Counted from the stretch's first letter, positions 21,032 through 31,864 are shown. The stretch is 64,000 bases of DNA from Charina bottae (GCA_023362775.1 JALMGJ010000062.1:2050864-2114863); one strand, 5' to 3'. The notes: a model not told the origin generated them from the sequence alone. Numbers and translations are program-made.

Positions 21032-21719
21032 GAGCCCAACTATCAACTGATTTCAGCTGATACATGGGTTCCTTTTGGAGATGGGTTTAGCAATATTCCA
21101 GAAGATCACTAAACCCATATTCAAAAGCAGACCAAACAACAGCTTGTAGATATGGGAAGAGATGCACCTTGAAGCACAGAGAGAGAGCCATCAGGCACCA
21201 TCCCTGGTCCACCATGTCCACTATGTCCAGGCTCATCTAAATAGAGGGGGAGTGCCCAGTTTGAAAGAGACAGACTTTCCCACTGCCCAAAACGGAATGC
21301 CTCTGGGAGAAAAGAGGGGGCATGCCCACATAAGCCTACTGATGCACCACCATCAGAAAGGCACCAACCAAGTCACATTGCATCCATGGGAAAATCCGTG
21401 TCAGGACAAGGGGAAAACTTGACTTTGACTCTGGTACAGCTTTAGGTTTTGGCTGGTGACATCGAGGACACAGCAAAAAATAGAGGTTGACAAAGCATAG
21501 TTAGATGTAAGTGAAGAAAGGCTCTAAGTTTGGCATAGGAGGACAATCTGGGTATGTCCAAGCATAAGGATTGAGCTGGGACACGTATTGATCATTTGTT
21601 TCTGCTCAAAGTGATGCAGAAGACATTTGAGTACTTCAGAGTCAGGCAGAGAAAGGGACTCAGTGTAGCATAATAATGGTGATGATGGTGACGATGATGA
21701 TGATGACGATGATGACCAA
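21032..21719 (+). other. CAMTA1 intron with (GAT)n run
   Basis: Mostly unrecognised sequence. A degenerate GAT/GAC repeat lies at about 21677-21715, immediately left of the inverted-repeat arm. Confidence 0.4.
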
Positions 21720-21882
21720 AGACTTGTGGTCTTTGGTGTTTTCAGAGCTTGGGGAAATACAGGTAGTTCTCAACTCACCACCATTCGTTTAGCGACCGTT
21801 GGAAGTTACAACAGTGCTGAAAAAAGAGACTTGTGACCAGTCCTCGCACTTACGACCGTCACAGCATCCCTGTGGTCATGTG
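21720..21882 (+). repeat. Left arm of a 163-bp inverted repeat (MITE end plus unique flank)
   Basis: Bases 21720-21759 are non-MITE flank (GACTTGTGGTCTTTGGTG, TTTTCAGAGCTTGGGGAAATA) and 21760-21882 are the left end of family T. Both parts reappear, inverted and in order, at 22405-22567. Immediately right of the arm a 15-bp GATGGATCAGCTTAT is tandemly duplicated (about 21884-21914). Confidence 0.88.
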
Positions 21883-22173
21883 ATGGATGGATCAGCTTAT
21901 GATGGATCAGCTTATGCTTTTTTCCAGTGAGAAAAGCGATCAAAGCTGTATTGGTCCATGGGGAAAAAGTACAAATTCATCCCACCTTTTTCAGAACTTT
22001 CTCATCAGGATGTCCCAAAAAACGGGATGGGGAATCCGCAGAGAAGCTCAGAAACAAAGCTAGAAGTTCCAAGATTTTCGTTGAAGTTGGTCCCCAAATG
22101 GGGGAGTTGATGGCCTGAATACACAATTCCAACCCAAACAGCACTTCATCTTAAAGAACAAAGGAAACAGATA

Positions 22174-22527
22174 CAGGTAGTCCTCGACTTACGACCACAA
22201 TTGGGACTGGAATGTCTGTTGCTAAGCGAGGTGGTCATCAAGTGAGTCATGCCCGATTTTACGACTTTTTTGCCGTCGTCGTTAAATGAATCACCGCGGT
22301 TGTTAAGTGATCGTTAAGTGAATCTGGCTTCCCCCATTGACTTTGGTGATCATGTGACCTTGGGACACTGCAACTGTTGTAAGTACATGCGCCCCAATTT
22401 TGAGCACATGACCGCAGGGACGCTGTGACGGTCGTAAGTGTGAGGACTGGTCGCAAGTCGCTTTTTCCAGCACTGTTGTAACTTCCAACGGTCGCTAAAC
22501 GAATGGTCGTGAGTTGAGGACTACCTG
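22174..22527. mobile_element. TA-flanked MITE, family T, complete copy
   Basis: Left end CAGGTAGTCCTCGACTTACG follows TA (22172-22173); right end TGAGGACTACCTG is followed by TA (22528-22529). Length 354 bp. Its right 120 bp together with the adjacent 40 bp of flank form the right arm of the inverted repeat whose left arm is 21720-21882. Confidence 0.92.
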
Positions 22528-22567
22528 TATTTCCCCAAGCTCTGAAAACACCAAAGACCACAAGTCT
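22405..22567 (-). repeat. Right arm of the 163-bp inverted repeat
   Basis: This is the inverted counterpart of 21720-21882, reading GACCGCAGGGACGCTGTGAC then TATTTCCCCAAGCTCTGAAA and ACACCAAAGACCACAAGTCT. Similarity includes 40 bp outside the transposon, so two independent MITE insertions cannot account for it. Arms are separated by about 520 bp. Confidence 0.88.
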
Positions 22568-22980
22568 ACCCCTGCCTGGGAGCGACAAAGCACAGGAACA
22601 ACCCTCTCTGAAGTCTAAATTGCTTGCTTGCTTCCAAAAACACAATACAGTGCCAGTCTCTCAGAAGCCAAACCAGCTTTCTCAGCAGGGGAGGCTGTTA
22701 CAAAATACATGTGCAGAGCGACTATTGATTGAGGCCCCACAAAACAAACCAGGAGCGTGGCGTACCGCTTTCAGCTAATCTATTAGAATATTGGAATAAA
22801 TTATTCTAACAGGCACCTGACATGCTTATCAAAAAGGGAGAAAAAGAGTTAAAGAGAGAAAGATTGAAGACTGGCTGAGGAGGAAAGAGAGAAAAATATT
22901 TACTGGCCGGATAGACAAAAGAGTGCTGGGAGATTCGACATGAATCTCAGGTTTCTAACGTCATGTTTTCATCTTTTATG
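22568..22980 (+). other. CAMTA1 intron, no element recognised
   Basis: Unique sequence, AT-rich around 22770-22810 (TATTAGAATATTGGAATAAA). No frame or repeat identified. Confidence 0.35.
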
Positions 22981-23131
22981 CTCTATAGCAGAGTTTCTCA
23001 ACCTTGGCCACTTTAAGATGCGTGGACTTCCACTCCCAGAATTCCCCAGCCAGCAAGGCTGGCTGGGGAATTCTGGGAATGGAAGTCCATGCATCTTAAA
23101 GTGGCCAAGGTTGGGAAACTCTGCTCTATAG
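22981..23131. mobile_element. Palindromic hAT MITE (family P), complete, perfect 8-bp duplication
   Basis: Element 22989-23123 (135 bp) is an almost perfect palindrome centred on CCAGCAAGGCTGG, with ends CAGAGTTTCTCAACC and GGTTGGGAAACTCTG. CTCTATAG flanks both sides (22981-22988 and 23124-23131). It could fold into one long hairpin. No coding capacity. Confidence 0.92.
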
Positions 23132-23780
23132 TCATGGAATCTGTGCAGGTTCTCATAATAACTCTATGTTAGTTCACACTTGGTTCCAGCCAAGTCCATT
23201 TTCTTCTTGTTTGATGTTCTCGCTTCCTTCTTCAAGGAAATAAAACGTCATTTATTAGCACCAGCCATGCAATTGAAGATGTTTCCTTTAGTGTGTTGGC
23301 ATGCATCTCCTCTGAATGGTGCCCATTGATGGTTGAGTCAACTGCATCATCTTCTTCCCTCTGCCCGACTAGTAATAGTAGGCTAGGGAATAAAGATCAG
23401 AAGGATATATAGAGAAAATCCAAACAGAACGATACATGTCGAGAATTGATGTCAAGATTGCATTCTTTCTCCTCATTAACCAGAGCCCTGCGCTGAGTCA
23501 GCAGATCTCTAGCTGAGACCATGACTTACGAACATCTACGAAACCAACCTGGAGTCGCATGGAATAACAGTTTTGTGCCAAGAGGGATGCATTTTCACCG
23601 GGGAAATCCAGGGGGTTGGCCTTTTGTGAATAGATTATGGATAAGGGGGGATTAGAGGGCCCAGGTGCAATTTTAGATTTTTTGTTTTCTTACGGCATCC
23701 GTCTGCTGACCTCAGGTCGGGGGAGGAACCTTCTTAACAAAAGTCCAAGCAACGCAGGAGAATCCCGCAAACTCCTATTT
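23132..23780 (+). other. CAMTA1 intron, no element recognised
   Basis: No mobile-element signature or splice-bounded frame was recognised. Confidence 0.35.
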
Positions 23781-24010
23781 ATCCGTGATATTTAACTGGG
23801 TAATAAAATTAAAGGCTTTGTGGCATTTTAAATGCCTTACAGCTTAATTTATGTTCTGGCATCTTAATGAAGAGCCAGCTTTTGTCCAGGAGGTGAGATA
23901 TGCAAAAATAACCTTTAAGTTGCTGATAATTAACCTTTAATGATATTCCCTCCCCTTTCCCAATTTTGTTGGGCATCGGAAAAATAGGAAGTGGGGTAAG
24001 CCATTGTTCC
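23780..24010. promoter_or_regulatory. Candidate conserved intronic element
   Basis: AT-rich, non-repetitive sequence with TTTAACTGGGTAATAAAA, GCTTAATTTATG, GATAATTAACC and ATGCAAAAATAACC phrases, including an ATGCAAA-type POU motif and several homeodomain cores. No repeat family fits. The call rests on composition only. Confidence 0.4.
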
Positions 24011-24835
24011 CTTCTCTACCGCCAGCGGAATATATTTTAATCCTTTATATTGGGGACATTTATTTGCAAAGTTAGGAATCTGGCACAAAGATTGAGATGG
24101 TGAGGATCACAGCCAACTTTCTCATTATCTCCTGGTTCCGTGTCATCAGGAAAAAGAAAAGAGTTTTACTAAAAGGTGGTTCTTCCTTTTTTTTTTTTAA
24201 AGAAGCTAATATTTATACCCAAATGATGCTTGCAAGTAAAATTGCACCCAAGTTGCCGTATCAAGAGACGCGTTATGTCTTGACAAACGGAATAAAGGTC
24301 TTGATGGATATGGTGGGTGCGCCTCTGTTGCAGAAGGATTGCCAAATGATTTGCATATCTGATGAGGAAGGGCAGAAAAGAGCGATGCCGTTGACAAACA
24401 ACAGAATAAGCAAGCAGGTCTGCACTCTGCGGACTCTCCTGGGTCTGTCCTGATTCTGTCATTTAGGGAGCATGATCAGGTTCGTCCGACAGGAATGGTG
24501 ATGCTCAACAGATGGCGGCAAAGAGCCAGGGTTTTTGATATCGTTTGGCTGCCATGCTGTGGTCACCCGAGTGTTTGCAGCCCAAATGTGACAGCCCTAA
24601 GCTTAAGCCTCATTCAAGACCAACATTTGATCTCCTGTCAAGCCATGGTCACTGACTGATGCTCCCAGAACTGGTAACGTGGGGACTTAGCTTCAAAATA
24701 TCCTGGGCCTTCTTTTATTATTTATTTATTTATTATTCAAATTTATTCCCCGCCCATCTCCCATGCAAGGGACTCTGGGCGGGTTACAATAAATAAAAAT
24801 TTAAAACTATACAAAATATCTAAATATCTTCTCCT
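24011..24835 (+). other. Unassigned intron plus LINE-like 3' tail
   Basis: A 118-codon + frame at 24097-24453 has no recognised domain. Bases about 24715-24800 (TTATTTATTTATTATTC then CCGCCCATCTCCCATGC and GACTCTGGGCGGGTTACAAT) are the reverse complement of a common squamate LINE 3' end with a GGGCGG motif and (AATA)n tail. A relative is at 31494-31575. Confidence 0.5.
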
Positions 24836-25760
24836 TTGCCTTTTCTCTTTTCTCCCTTTCCCTCCCTCCCTCCCTCCCTTCCTTCCTTCCTTCCTTCCTT
24901 CCTTCCTTCCTTCCTTCCTTCCTTCCTTCCTTCCTCTTTCCTTCCTCTTTCCTTCCCCTTCCACTTCCCCTTCCTCTTCCTCTTCCCCTTCCTTCCTCTT
25001 TCCTTCCCCTTCCCCCTTCCTCTTTCCTTTCCCCTTCCTTCCTTCCTTCCTTCCTTCCTTCCTTCCTTCCTCCCTTCCCCTTCCCCTTCCCCTTCCCCTT
25101 CCCCTTCCCCTTCCTTCCTTCCTTCCTTCCTTCCTTCCTTCCTTCCTTCCTTTCTCTTTCCTTTCCTCCCTCTTTCCTTCCCCTTCCCCTTCCTTCCTTT
25201 TTCCTTTCCTTTCCTTTCCTTTCTTCCCCTTCCCCTTCCCCTTCCCCTTCCCCTTCCCCTTCCCCTTCCCCTCCCTTCCTCCCTTCCTCCCTTCCTCCCT
25301 TCCCTTCCCTTCCCTTCCCTTCCCTTCCCTTCCCTTCCCTTCCCTTCCCCTCCCCCTTCCCTTCCCTTCCCTCCCCCTCACCCTTCCTCTTCTCCTTCCT
25401 CCCTCTTTCCTTCCCCTTCCCCTTCCTTCCTTTTTCCTTTCCTTTCCTTTCCTTTCTTCCCCTTCCCCTTCCCCTTCCCCTTCCCCTTCCTCTCCCTTCC
25501 TCCCTTCCCTTCCCTTCCCTTCCCTTCCCTTCCCTTCCCTTCCCTTCCCTTCCCTTCCCTTCCCCTCCCCCTTCCCTTCCCTTCCCTTCCCTCCCCCTCC
25601 CCCTTCCTCTTCTCCTTCCTTCCTCTTTCCTTCCCCCTTCCCCTTCCTTCCTCCCTTCCTCCCTTCCCCCTTCCCCCTCCCCCCTTTCTGCCTTCCTGCC
25701 TTCCTTCCTCTTTCCTTCCCTCCCCTCCCCTTCCCTCCCCTCCCCTTTCTTTTCTAAATT
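24836..25760 (+). repeat. Polypyrimidine satellite, (CCTT)n and (CCCTT)n, about 920 bp
   Basis: The + strand is almost purely C and T, in blocks of TTCC, TTCCC and CCCCTT. Two near-identical sub-blocks (around 25140-25380 and 25400-25610) show internal higher-order duplication. Long open frames on both strands are artefacts of strand asymmetry. Mirror-symmetric homopurine/homopyrimidine runs can form triplex DNA. Confidence 0.97.
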
Positions 25761-27899
25761 TCTTAAACCAATGTTAAAAAATCGTTTTGATTGACCGAAA
25801 GGGGGAAACAAACCCTAATTAGACCCCCATCCAGGGTCTTTTCTCTGTTTCTTCCAATATTTTAGTTGCAATTGCTCGTGCAGACCGCCTGGGTGAAAGG
25901 CCCGCTGGCTTCAGCCCTCTTATTTTCACTTCCGTGCCCGTTTATTCAAAAGCGATTGCGCCATCAATTCAATTGCCTGAAGCTCATATAATTAAATAAC
26001 GTTTTCTCGGGCCCTGAGCGGCCCGGATTATCGAGAGGTTGAACCTAGGGGTGCTGAGGACCCTTTATTTGGCAAGAAAGCCCCTCTGGCTGCTGATGTG
26101 CAAGCGCAGATCGGAAGGGCTGTCAGAGCTGTCCGCGCCTCCCCAAGCTTGGGTGGGTGGGAATATTCCGGTGGCTTCCTTTCTTCCCTTCCGTTCACAC
26201 TTCTTCTGGATCCAACCCATGTATTATTATTTATATGTCACAGCTGCTGCATTCCGGCACTTTGCGGAAGTCGATTGGCAAGCGATTCCCCCCCCCTCTC
26301 TCTTAACCGTGGAAATTCTGCAAGGTTGGCATAGCAAGGATGGATAAGGGGGTTGCTCCTGGCAAGGGGTATCTGCGTCGGAAGGGCGCTGAAAGCCCAC
26401 GAGGAGGCTGGAGGGGCGAGCAAGTGGGGCCGTGAGTGGCCACCACGTCTGTCCTCCGCTGGGGACGACCGAGGAGCAGCGGAACGTGCCACGTTAAGCC
26501 TCTCCCGTGCCACCCCCTGACGCCCTGGGCCTTTGCTGTGAATCCTAAACCCAGCATCGGTTGCATCCCGGAGACGCCTTTCCACTTTGATTCTTCCTCG
26601 GCAGGGTGTTCCCCATCACGGAGCCATCTCCTCTTTGTTCCTCCTCGCTGTGAGTTTTTAGCTGCCTCGTCGGGGTTCTCGGTGGGGCATTTGATGGAAG
26701 AGGAGTTTGACGGCTCATGTTCCCGGCCTCTTGCTGGGGAGATGAATGTTTAATGCGGGCTTTCTTCAGGTTACCAACCACCGCATCACCTGTACAGATG
26801 AAAGCGGTGCTGGTGGAAGCCCTCCATTCCTCTCTCTTTCCGCTTTAAGCAGATGAGACTTGCAAACTTGTTACCGGAACCTGCCCAGCTGGAGCTCCAA
26901 AGCCAATTTAAGGAGCAGAGGGAAAAAGCCAGGAACGTAATTTCAAGACCCATACGCAAACAACTTGCAAGCGGTTGATGGGAAAGTGCAAAATGAGCGG
27001 CGCACCGTCGATTGAGTTTACCTGGAGAGAAATCATTTGTGCATCCTTTTATCTGGGCCTCTGATCTCATCCACTTTGCATTTAAATGAAAATATTTTCC
27101 CCCATGTTTGGAACGCTGCTGGCTGGGTGGAAGGGAGGAGTGGGGCGGCTGAACCGTTCCTGGCCAAGGAAGCCACGTTCTCTGTTTTGCATTGGGTTGT
27201 GACCTTGGCTGGGTGTTTGCAAGGGCTCTCTAACGTCTTCCCCCGCACCCTGGAAATCTCGCCTGCAGACCTATTTTTTCTTCTTGGAAGAGCGCCCCAA
27301 CTTGGATTCCCAGGGCCTGTTTCTCCGGATGTTGGCACTCGCTTGGCCTTTGGCGCCGCCACCCCCCGCCCAGATTGGCTGAACGGGGCACGCAAGACAT
27401 CCTTGTGGCGCTCAAGGTCCGAGCAGATGGGCAGATCCATCATCTACCTTCTCAGCCACCCCCAACCTGTTAAAAATTCATAGGCACGACTCTTCTGCTG
27501 CTTCCCATTTGCCCACCCACCAATTTGTTCCAGGCAATTGTGGACACAATTGGTAAAGGAAGCATCAAAGAAAGATTTAATTCTTCCGCCTAATGGACAG
27601 TGACTGATGAGGCCTAGGCTGGTACCTCTCACCACGGATGGACACGGGCGGTTCTTGTGGTTTATGGGCTCTGACCTCCTTGGGGCTTCCCCCCTCCCAT
27701 CCTGGCCTCGCTTTTCCAGACTGTCAGGGGTCTTTTCTGAGGACCCCATGGAAACTCCAATCGCTCTGAAAGGGAACCTCCTTTCCTGGGTTAGTCTAGG
27801 AATAAATCTAACCACTACACTGCCTGTCCTTCAAAGGTTCAGGCCTAGCTTTCCCTTCCCATACAGGATTTGCAGATCTAACTCAGCTTCATCTCAGCC
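25761..27899 (+). other. CAMTA1 intron, GC-richer, with a candidate element at 25.9-26.05 kb
   Basis: Bases 25870-26040 combine CAATTCAATTGCCTGAAGC and ATATAATTAAATAACG with CpG-bearing flanks and may be a conserved element. 26040-27480 is relatively GC-rich, and its several 80-148-codon frames on both strands show no recognised domain. No splice-flanked exon was found. Confidence 0.35.
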
Positions 27900-28187
27900 A
27901 TCTAGAACAGGGGTCCCCAACCTGTTAGGAACTGGGCCGCGGGGCTCCCGCCCACAAACCCCGCCCCCTTCCGTACGATTGGCTCCCGCCCACAAACCCC
28001 ACCCCCAGTGCTTGTGATTGGCTCCCACCCGCAAACACTGCCCCCCGGTGCACGCGATTGGCTCCTGCCCGCAAACCCCACCCCAGTCCGCGGAAATCCC
28101 AGAAACCCCGCCCCCCCGGTCCGCAGAAAAACCGTCTTTTGAAACCGGTCCCTGGCGCCAAAAAGTTTGGGGACCCCTGCTCTAGAC
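27900..28187 (+). mobile_element. hAT-type MITE, family Z3 (CAGGGGTCCCCAA ends), with CCAAT/GC-box module
   Basis: Element 27908-28179 has inverted ends CAGGGGTCCCCAA and TTGGGGACCCCTG and flanks ATCTAGAA / CTCTAGAC (6 of 8 identical, both nTCTAGAn). The interior starts CCTGTTAGGAACTGGGCCGC, as in widespread vertebrate hAT families. Three to four units of the ATTGGCTCC / CAAACCCC / GCCCC module occupy about 27944-28100. Confidence 0.9.
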
Positions 28188-28517
28188 TGTCTGCTCCCTG
28201 CATCAGTTCCTCACAGCATCACTTCTTTGCTTTAAGTCCCCCTCCTCCTTCCTTCTTCCAGTCGTTCTAGACCGGGCCGGGGCATTTGTCACTCCCCAAA
28301 ACCTTTGAAACACCCTCCCTCCCACATTAAAATAAAATTAATTTTAACATTCCTCCAAGCGATCTGTTGATGCGTACTAGGATTGCACCACCGATATTAC
28401 TGACAGAGCGAACAATTGTGACCTTTGGTTAGAAGGCAGGCAGGAAAGATGCTTTCCTTTAGTGCATTGTGCCTCTGCGCAGGGCGCTCTTAACTGACCA
28501 GAAGCCACGGTCTAGAT

Positions 28518-28590
28518 CAGTGTTACTCAACCTCAGCAACTTTACGATGAGTGGACTTCAACTCCCAGAATTCCCCAGCCAGCATACTTG
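28518..28590. mobile_element. Half copy of palindromic hAT MITE (family P)
   Basis: Left arm only: CAGTGTTACTCAACCTCAGC to CAGAATTCCCCAGCCAGCAT. It is cut off about 10 bp before the LTR array at 28600, which may have truncated it. Confidence 0.75.
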
Positions 28591-28599
28591 CAAGATTGA

Positions 28600-29235
28600 T
28601 GTCAGCCTTCCCAGGTCAGGAAACACAACCAGATGAGCTAATTCTACTTTATTGTAAAGCTACATTGACAGAATCTTGCAAGTCTGAAAGTGCAATTCTC
28701 CCCCCCCCCGGTCTCCTTTACAGCCCGGAGAAACTAGGGAGGGTCCCTTCTGAGCCTCTTTCTCCTCCCATTATACAGCTGTGGACTAAGCTGTCTCTTA
28801 TCTGACCGTTCCCTAGGTGACAGCCTTCCAGGTGGACCAGACAGGAAACACGACCAGACAAGCTAATTCTACTTTATTGTAAAGCTACATTGGCAGAATC
28901 TTGCAAGTCTGAAAGTACAATTCCCCCCCCCCCCCGGTCTCCTTTACAGTCCGAGAAACTAGGGAGGGTCCCTTCTGAGCTTCTTTCTCCACCCATTATG
29001 CAGCTGAGGGCTAAGCCCCCTCTTATCTGACCGTTCCCTTTTAACGCTGATTCTCGGAGGGGGTGTGTCAGCCTTCCCAGGTAGACCAGACAGGAAACAC
29101 AACCAGATGAGCTAATTCTACTTTATTGTAAAGCTACATTGACAGAATCTTGCAAGTCTGAAAGTACAACCCCCCCCCCCCCGGTCTCCTTTACAGCCCG
29201 AGAAACTAGGGAGGGTCCCTTCTGAGCCTCTTGCT
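28600..29235 (-). mobile_element. LTR family B, three-unit tandem array, antisense
   Basis: Three head-to-tail antisense units start at about 28600, 28818 and 29066, each with TGTCAGCCTTCC(C)AGG or TGACAGCCTTCCAGG, TTCTACTTTATTGTAAAGC and AAACTAGGGAGGGTCCCTTC. Poly-C runs of 10-14 bases sit at the same place in every unit. The junction before unit 3 (GCTGATTCTCGGAGGGGGTG) is the reverse complement of the one inside the dimer at 18760, so the tandem structure is a property of the family. The last unit is truncated near 29235. Confidence 0.85.
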
Positions 29236-29785
29236 CCATCTATGAACCCAATAATGGGGGCATTCAACAAATGAGCTCTGCCCATGGTTTGAACCCAATC
29301 AAGCTTTCCCGAGCCTGCAGCAGATTCTGGAGCATGGTGGATATTTTGCTGTCTCCCCCGTCACGGCTTGCCCTCTTTCTGCTGGGATCCGGCCCCTTTC
29401 AGAGCCATTATTAACATTGATTAAGCCCATTGCTAATCGTGACTCCTGCCCCAGTTAATTGTCTGGACCTTTCGGGTTGTTTCCCAACTTTATTAGACGG
29501 GGAGGCGCTGGGTCCGTCCCGAGACGGCGGGGTTGCGGCTGCTAATCAGGCCGGCTTAATTGAGGGTGAAGGCCCCCTTCAGGTCCCCCTTGGGCCATCA
29601 GGCGTGAAGGTAATTCAGAAAGCATTTCCGCCTGCATCTGCTACTTGGAAGCCAGACTACCTTTCCGGTAACAAGGCCTTGTTTTATGATGCAGCCCTGA
29701 AATAATGGCCTGAAAGGTGACGCTGAGAAATAGACACTGCAGCCACCACCCCATCCTGGTTGCCTCTCGGTCTGTTCGAACAGAC
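29236..29785. promoter_or_regulatory. Intron with candidate conserved element at 29400-29640
   Basis: Bases 29400-29470 (AGCCATTATTAACATTGATT, CCATTGCTAATCG, CCCAGTTAATTGTC) combine TAAT cores with CpG-rich sequence to about 29640. No repeat or coding identity. Regulatory function is conjecture from composition. Confidence 0.35.
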
Positions 29786-29799
29786 CAACATCACGAAAT

Positions 29800-29998
29800 C
29801 CCATCCTGGTGCCGGAGGGCCGCAGTGTTTTTTTTTGTGACCAGGCAGTCCTTTTTGGACATTTTAAGGATACCCCTGTGTACCATTGGTTATGCCCATG
29901 TGATGGTGGCTCAACAGAAACCCTGAGCCATATGTTGTTATACTGTTCCCTATATAAGGACTCTAGACAGACCTTTATATATCTGATTTTGAAGAAAT
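29800..29998 (+). pseudogene. LINE ORF2 C-terminal zinc-knuckle fragment
   Basis: The + strand frame 29809-30015 reads GHFKDTPVYHWLCPCDGGST then ETLSHMLLYCSLYKDSR. The C-x-C, E-T-x2-H and C spacing resembles the C-terminal cysteine/histidine motif of non-LTR retrotransposon ORF2. No RT core is attached. The clade is not certain. Confidence 0.65.
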
Positions 29999-29999
29999 T

Positions 30000-30117
30000 T
30001 AGATATAGATTATAGATATAGATATAGATATAGATATAGATATAGATATAGATATAGATACAGATACAGATACAGATACAGATACAGATACAGATATAGA
30101 TATAGATATAGATATGA
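30000..30117 (+). repeat. (GATATA)n / (GATACA)n hexanucleotide microsatellite
   Basis: Hexamer repeats GATATA run from about 30000 to 30056, then GATACA to about 30093, then GATATA again to 30117. The ordered A-B-A block pattern indicates variants spread by slippage. Confidence 0.95.
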
Positions 30118-30149
30118 ATGTAATACTGTTATTACTAGATATTTTGATT

Positions 30150-31190
30150 GTATCTGGCCTTAGGGCTGTAATTGGAATACTGCATTCAGTTCTGGTTACC
30201 ACAATACAAAGAAGATGCTGAGGCCCTAGAAAGAGTGCAGAGAAGAGCAGCAAAGATGACAAGGGGTCTGGAGGCTCAATCCTATGAAGAACGGCTAAAG
30301 GAACTGGGTATCAATCGAAGAGAATATTTGTAGCTCAGGGTTGAACTGTGAAGTCCTTGGTGCTCTCTGAGCCTTGTTGTTTTCTTGCAGATGTTTCATT
30401 GCCAGACTAGGCAACATCTTCAGTGCGAAAAGGTATAGAGGTAAACAACATTTACATACCATTCATAAGAGACAATAGAAAAGCCAAAAGACCAGAACAC
30501 CTCCTTGCCAGCAATCAACACCCAGATAGGCAAAGATTATCACCAGGATTATCACCAGAGGAACAATCAAACAGCACAATATACCCTAATCAAGGAACTA
30601 TTAACTCAGTCAATCAACCAAGCAGCAAAGAACAGCCCAATCAAGGAACTCCTAAGGAGAGAACAACACCTCCACCAACACAAGCAGGACAAGCCATGGT
30701 GTATAAACAGAGAGCAAGTCCCACTCCCTTTTCACACTGAAGATGTTGCCTAGCCTGGCAATGAAACGTCTGCAAGAAAACAACAAGGCTCGGAGAGCAC
30801 CAAGGACTCCACGGAACTGGGTATGTTTAGCTTAATGAAGAGAAGACTGAGGGGAGACATGATGGCAGTCTTCCAATACTCGAAGGGCTGCCACAGGGAA
30901 GAGGGCATTGACTTATTCTCCATAGCACTGGAGGGTAGGACAAGAAGCAATGGGTGGAAGCTCATCAGAGGGAGACCCAACCTGGAGACGACGAGGAATT
31001 TCCCAACAGTGAGAACTATGAAGCAGTGGAACAGCTGGCCTCCCGGAGTGGTGGGTGCTCCATCGCTGGAGGTTTTCAAGAAAAGATTGGACAACCATTT
31101 GTCCGAGATGGTCTGAGGATTCCTGCCTTGGGCAGGGGGCTGGACTAGAAGACCTCCAAGGTCCCTTCCAACCCTAGGATTCTATGATCT
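30150..31190 (+). pseudogene. CR1 LINE 3' portion, split by a Penelope insertion
   Basis: The first part (30150-30311) encodes CR1 ORF2 C-terminal sequence ending in the [12 protein letters not shown] region; it resumes at 30825 with FSLMKRRLRGDMMAVFQYSK, then EGIDLFSIALEGRTRSNGWK and PPGVVGAPSLEVFKKRLDNH. The 3' end has GGTCCCTTCCAACCC and ATTCTATGAT, the usual CR1 terminus. The reading frame of the second part is open to the natural end, so this copy is not very old, but the RT domain is absent. Confidence 0.92.
30300..30824 (+). mobile_element. Penelope-like element, inverted pLTR ends, inserted in CR1
   Basis: Insertion 30312-30812 lies between perfect 12-bp copies of GGAACTGGGTAT (30300-30311 and 30813-30824). 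Its outer parts are inverted repeats: AGTCCTTGGTGCTCTCTGAG ... GGCAACATCTTCAGTG on the left and CACTGAAGATGTTGCCTAGC ... AGAGCACCAAGGACT on the right. Between them is the C-terminal tail of the endonuclease frame (NNIYIPFIRDNRKAKRPEHL, EEQSNSTIYPNQGTINSVNQ). The RT and GIY-YIG core are missing through 5' truncation. Confidence 0.9.
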
Positions 31191-31493
31191 TGGAAAGCGA
31201 ATAAGCAAAACTCCTGCCTTCATTCAGGTGGCATCTCAGTGAGTTAGCGGAACCTCTTCTTCCCAACTCAAGGGCTAACGGACCTTGTCCCAGATCGGCC
31301 TGGCTCCGATGCTCTGCAAGGCTTAAGAGGCTGTTTTCTCTTTAATTCTCAAAAGAACAGACCGAGATCAACCGGCTGGATGCTTCCTTCCTTGACCCAT
31401 TTTGCTGCAGTTTTATGCTGAATTGAGGGTGGACTTCCATTGTGGCATTATACCATGTTATTAGATTGGACCTCAATTGCATACATACAATAT

Positions 31494-31575
31494 TTATTTA
31501 TTTATTTATTTACGTATTTATACCCCGCCTATCCCCTCCCTAGATGGAGGGCTCTAGGCGGCTTACATACATTGC
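31494..31575 (-). repeat. LINE-like 3' tail with GGGCGG motif
   Basis: ATTTATTTATTTATTTACG then TATACCCCGCCTATCCCC and GGCTCTAGGCGGCTTACATA is the reverse complement of the AAGCCGCC...(AATA)n tail frequent in squamate LINEs. It matches the piece at 24715-24800 in layout. Confidence 0.55.
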
Positions 31576-31611
31576 AATATACAGCTCATTTCCCAATTTG
31601 ATTGCTCTAGC

Positions 31612-31746
31612 CAGTGTTTCTCAACCTTGGCAACTTTAAGATGGGTGGACTTCAACTCCCAGAATTCCTCAGCCAGCATGGCTGGCTGGGGAATTCTGGG
31701 AGTTGAAGTCCACCCATCTTAAAGTTGCCAAGGTTGAGAAACACTG
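31612..31746. mobile_element. Palindromic hAT MITE (family P), complete
   Basis: A 135-bp palindrome with ends CAGTGTTTCTCAACC and GGTTGAGAAACACTG, centre CCAGCATGGCTGG. Flanks GCTCTAGC and GCTTAAGG are only partly alike, so the target duplication has decayed or is absent. Confidence 0.9.
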
Positions 31747-31864
31747 GCTTAAGGTAAAAAAAGCTTAGATGGCCCAGTCCAGCAATAGAAACCTAAAGAA
31801 AATTGCTTTGGGCTGTGTGGGTGTGCCCATGTGTGTTTATGTGGGTTATCTCTTGTCTACTTCC

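Noticed and set aside
24743..25811. Open frames of 212-334 codons of K/E/G/R or S/P/L/F on both strands
   Set aside because: They lie wholly in the CCTT/CCCTT satellite; strand asymmetry removes stop codons. No promoter, splice context or domain.
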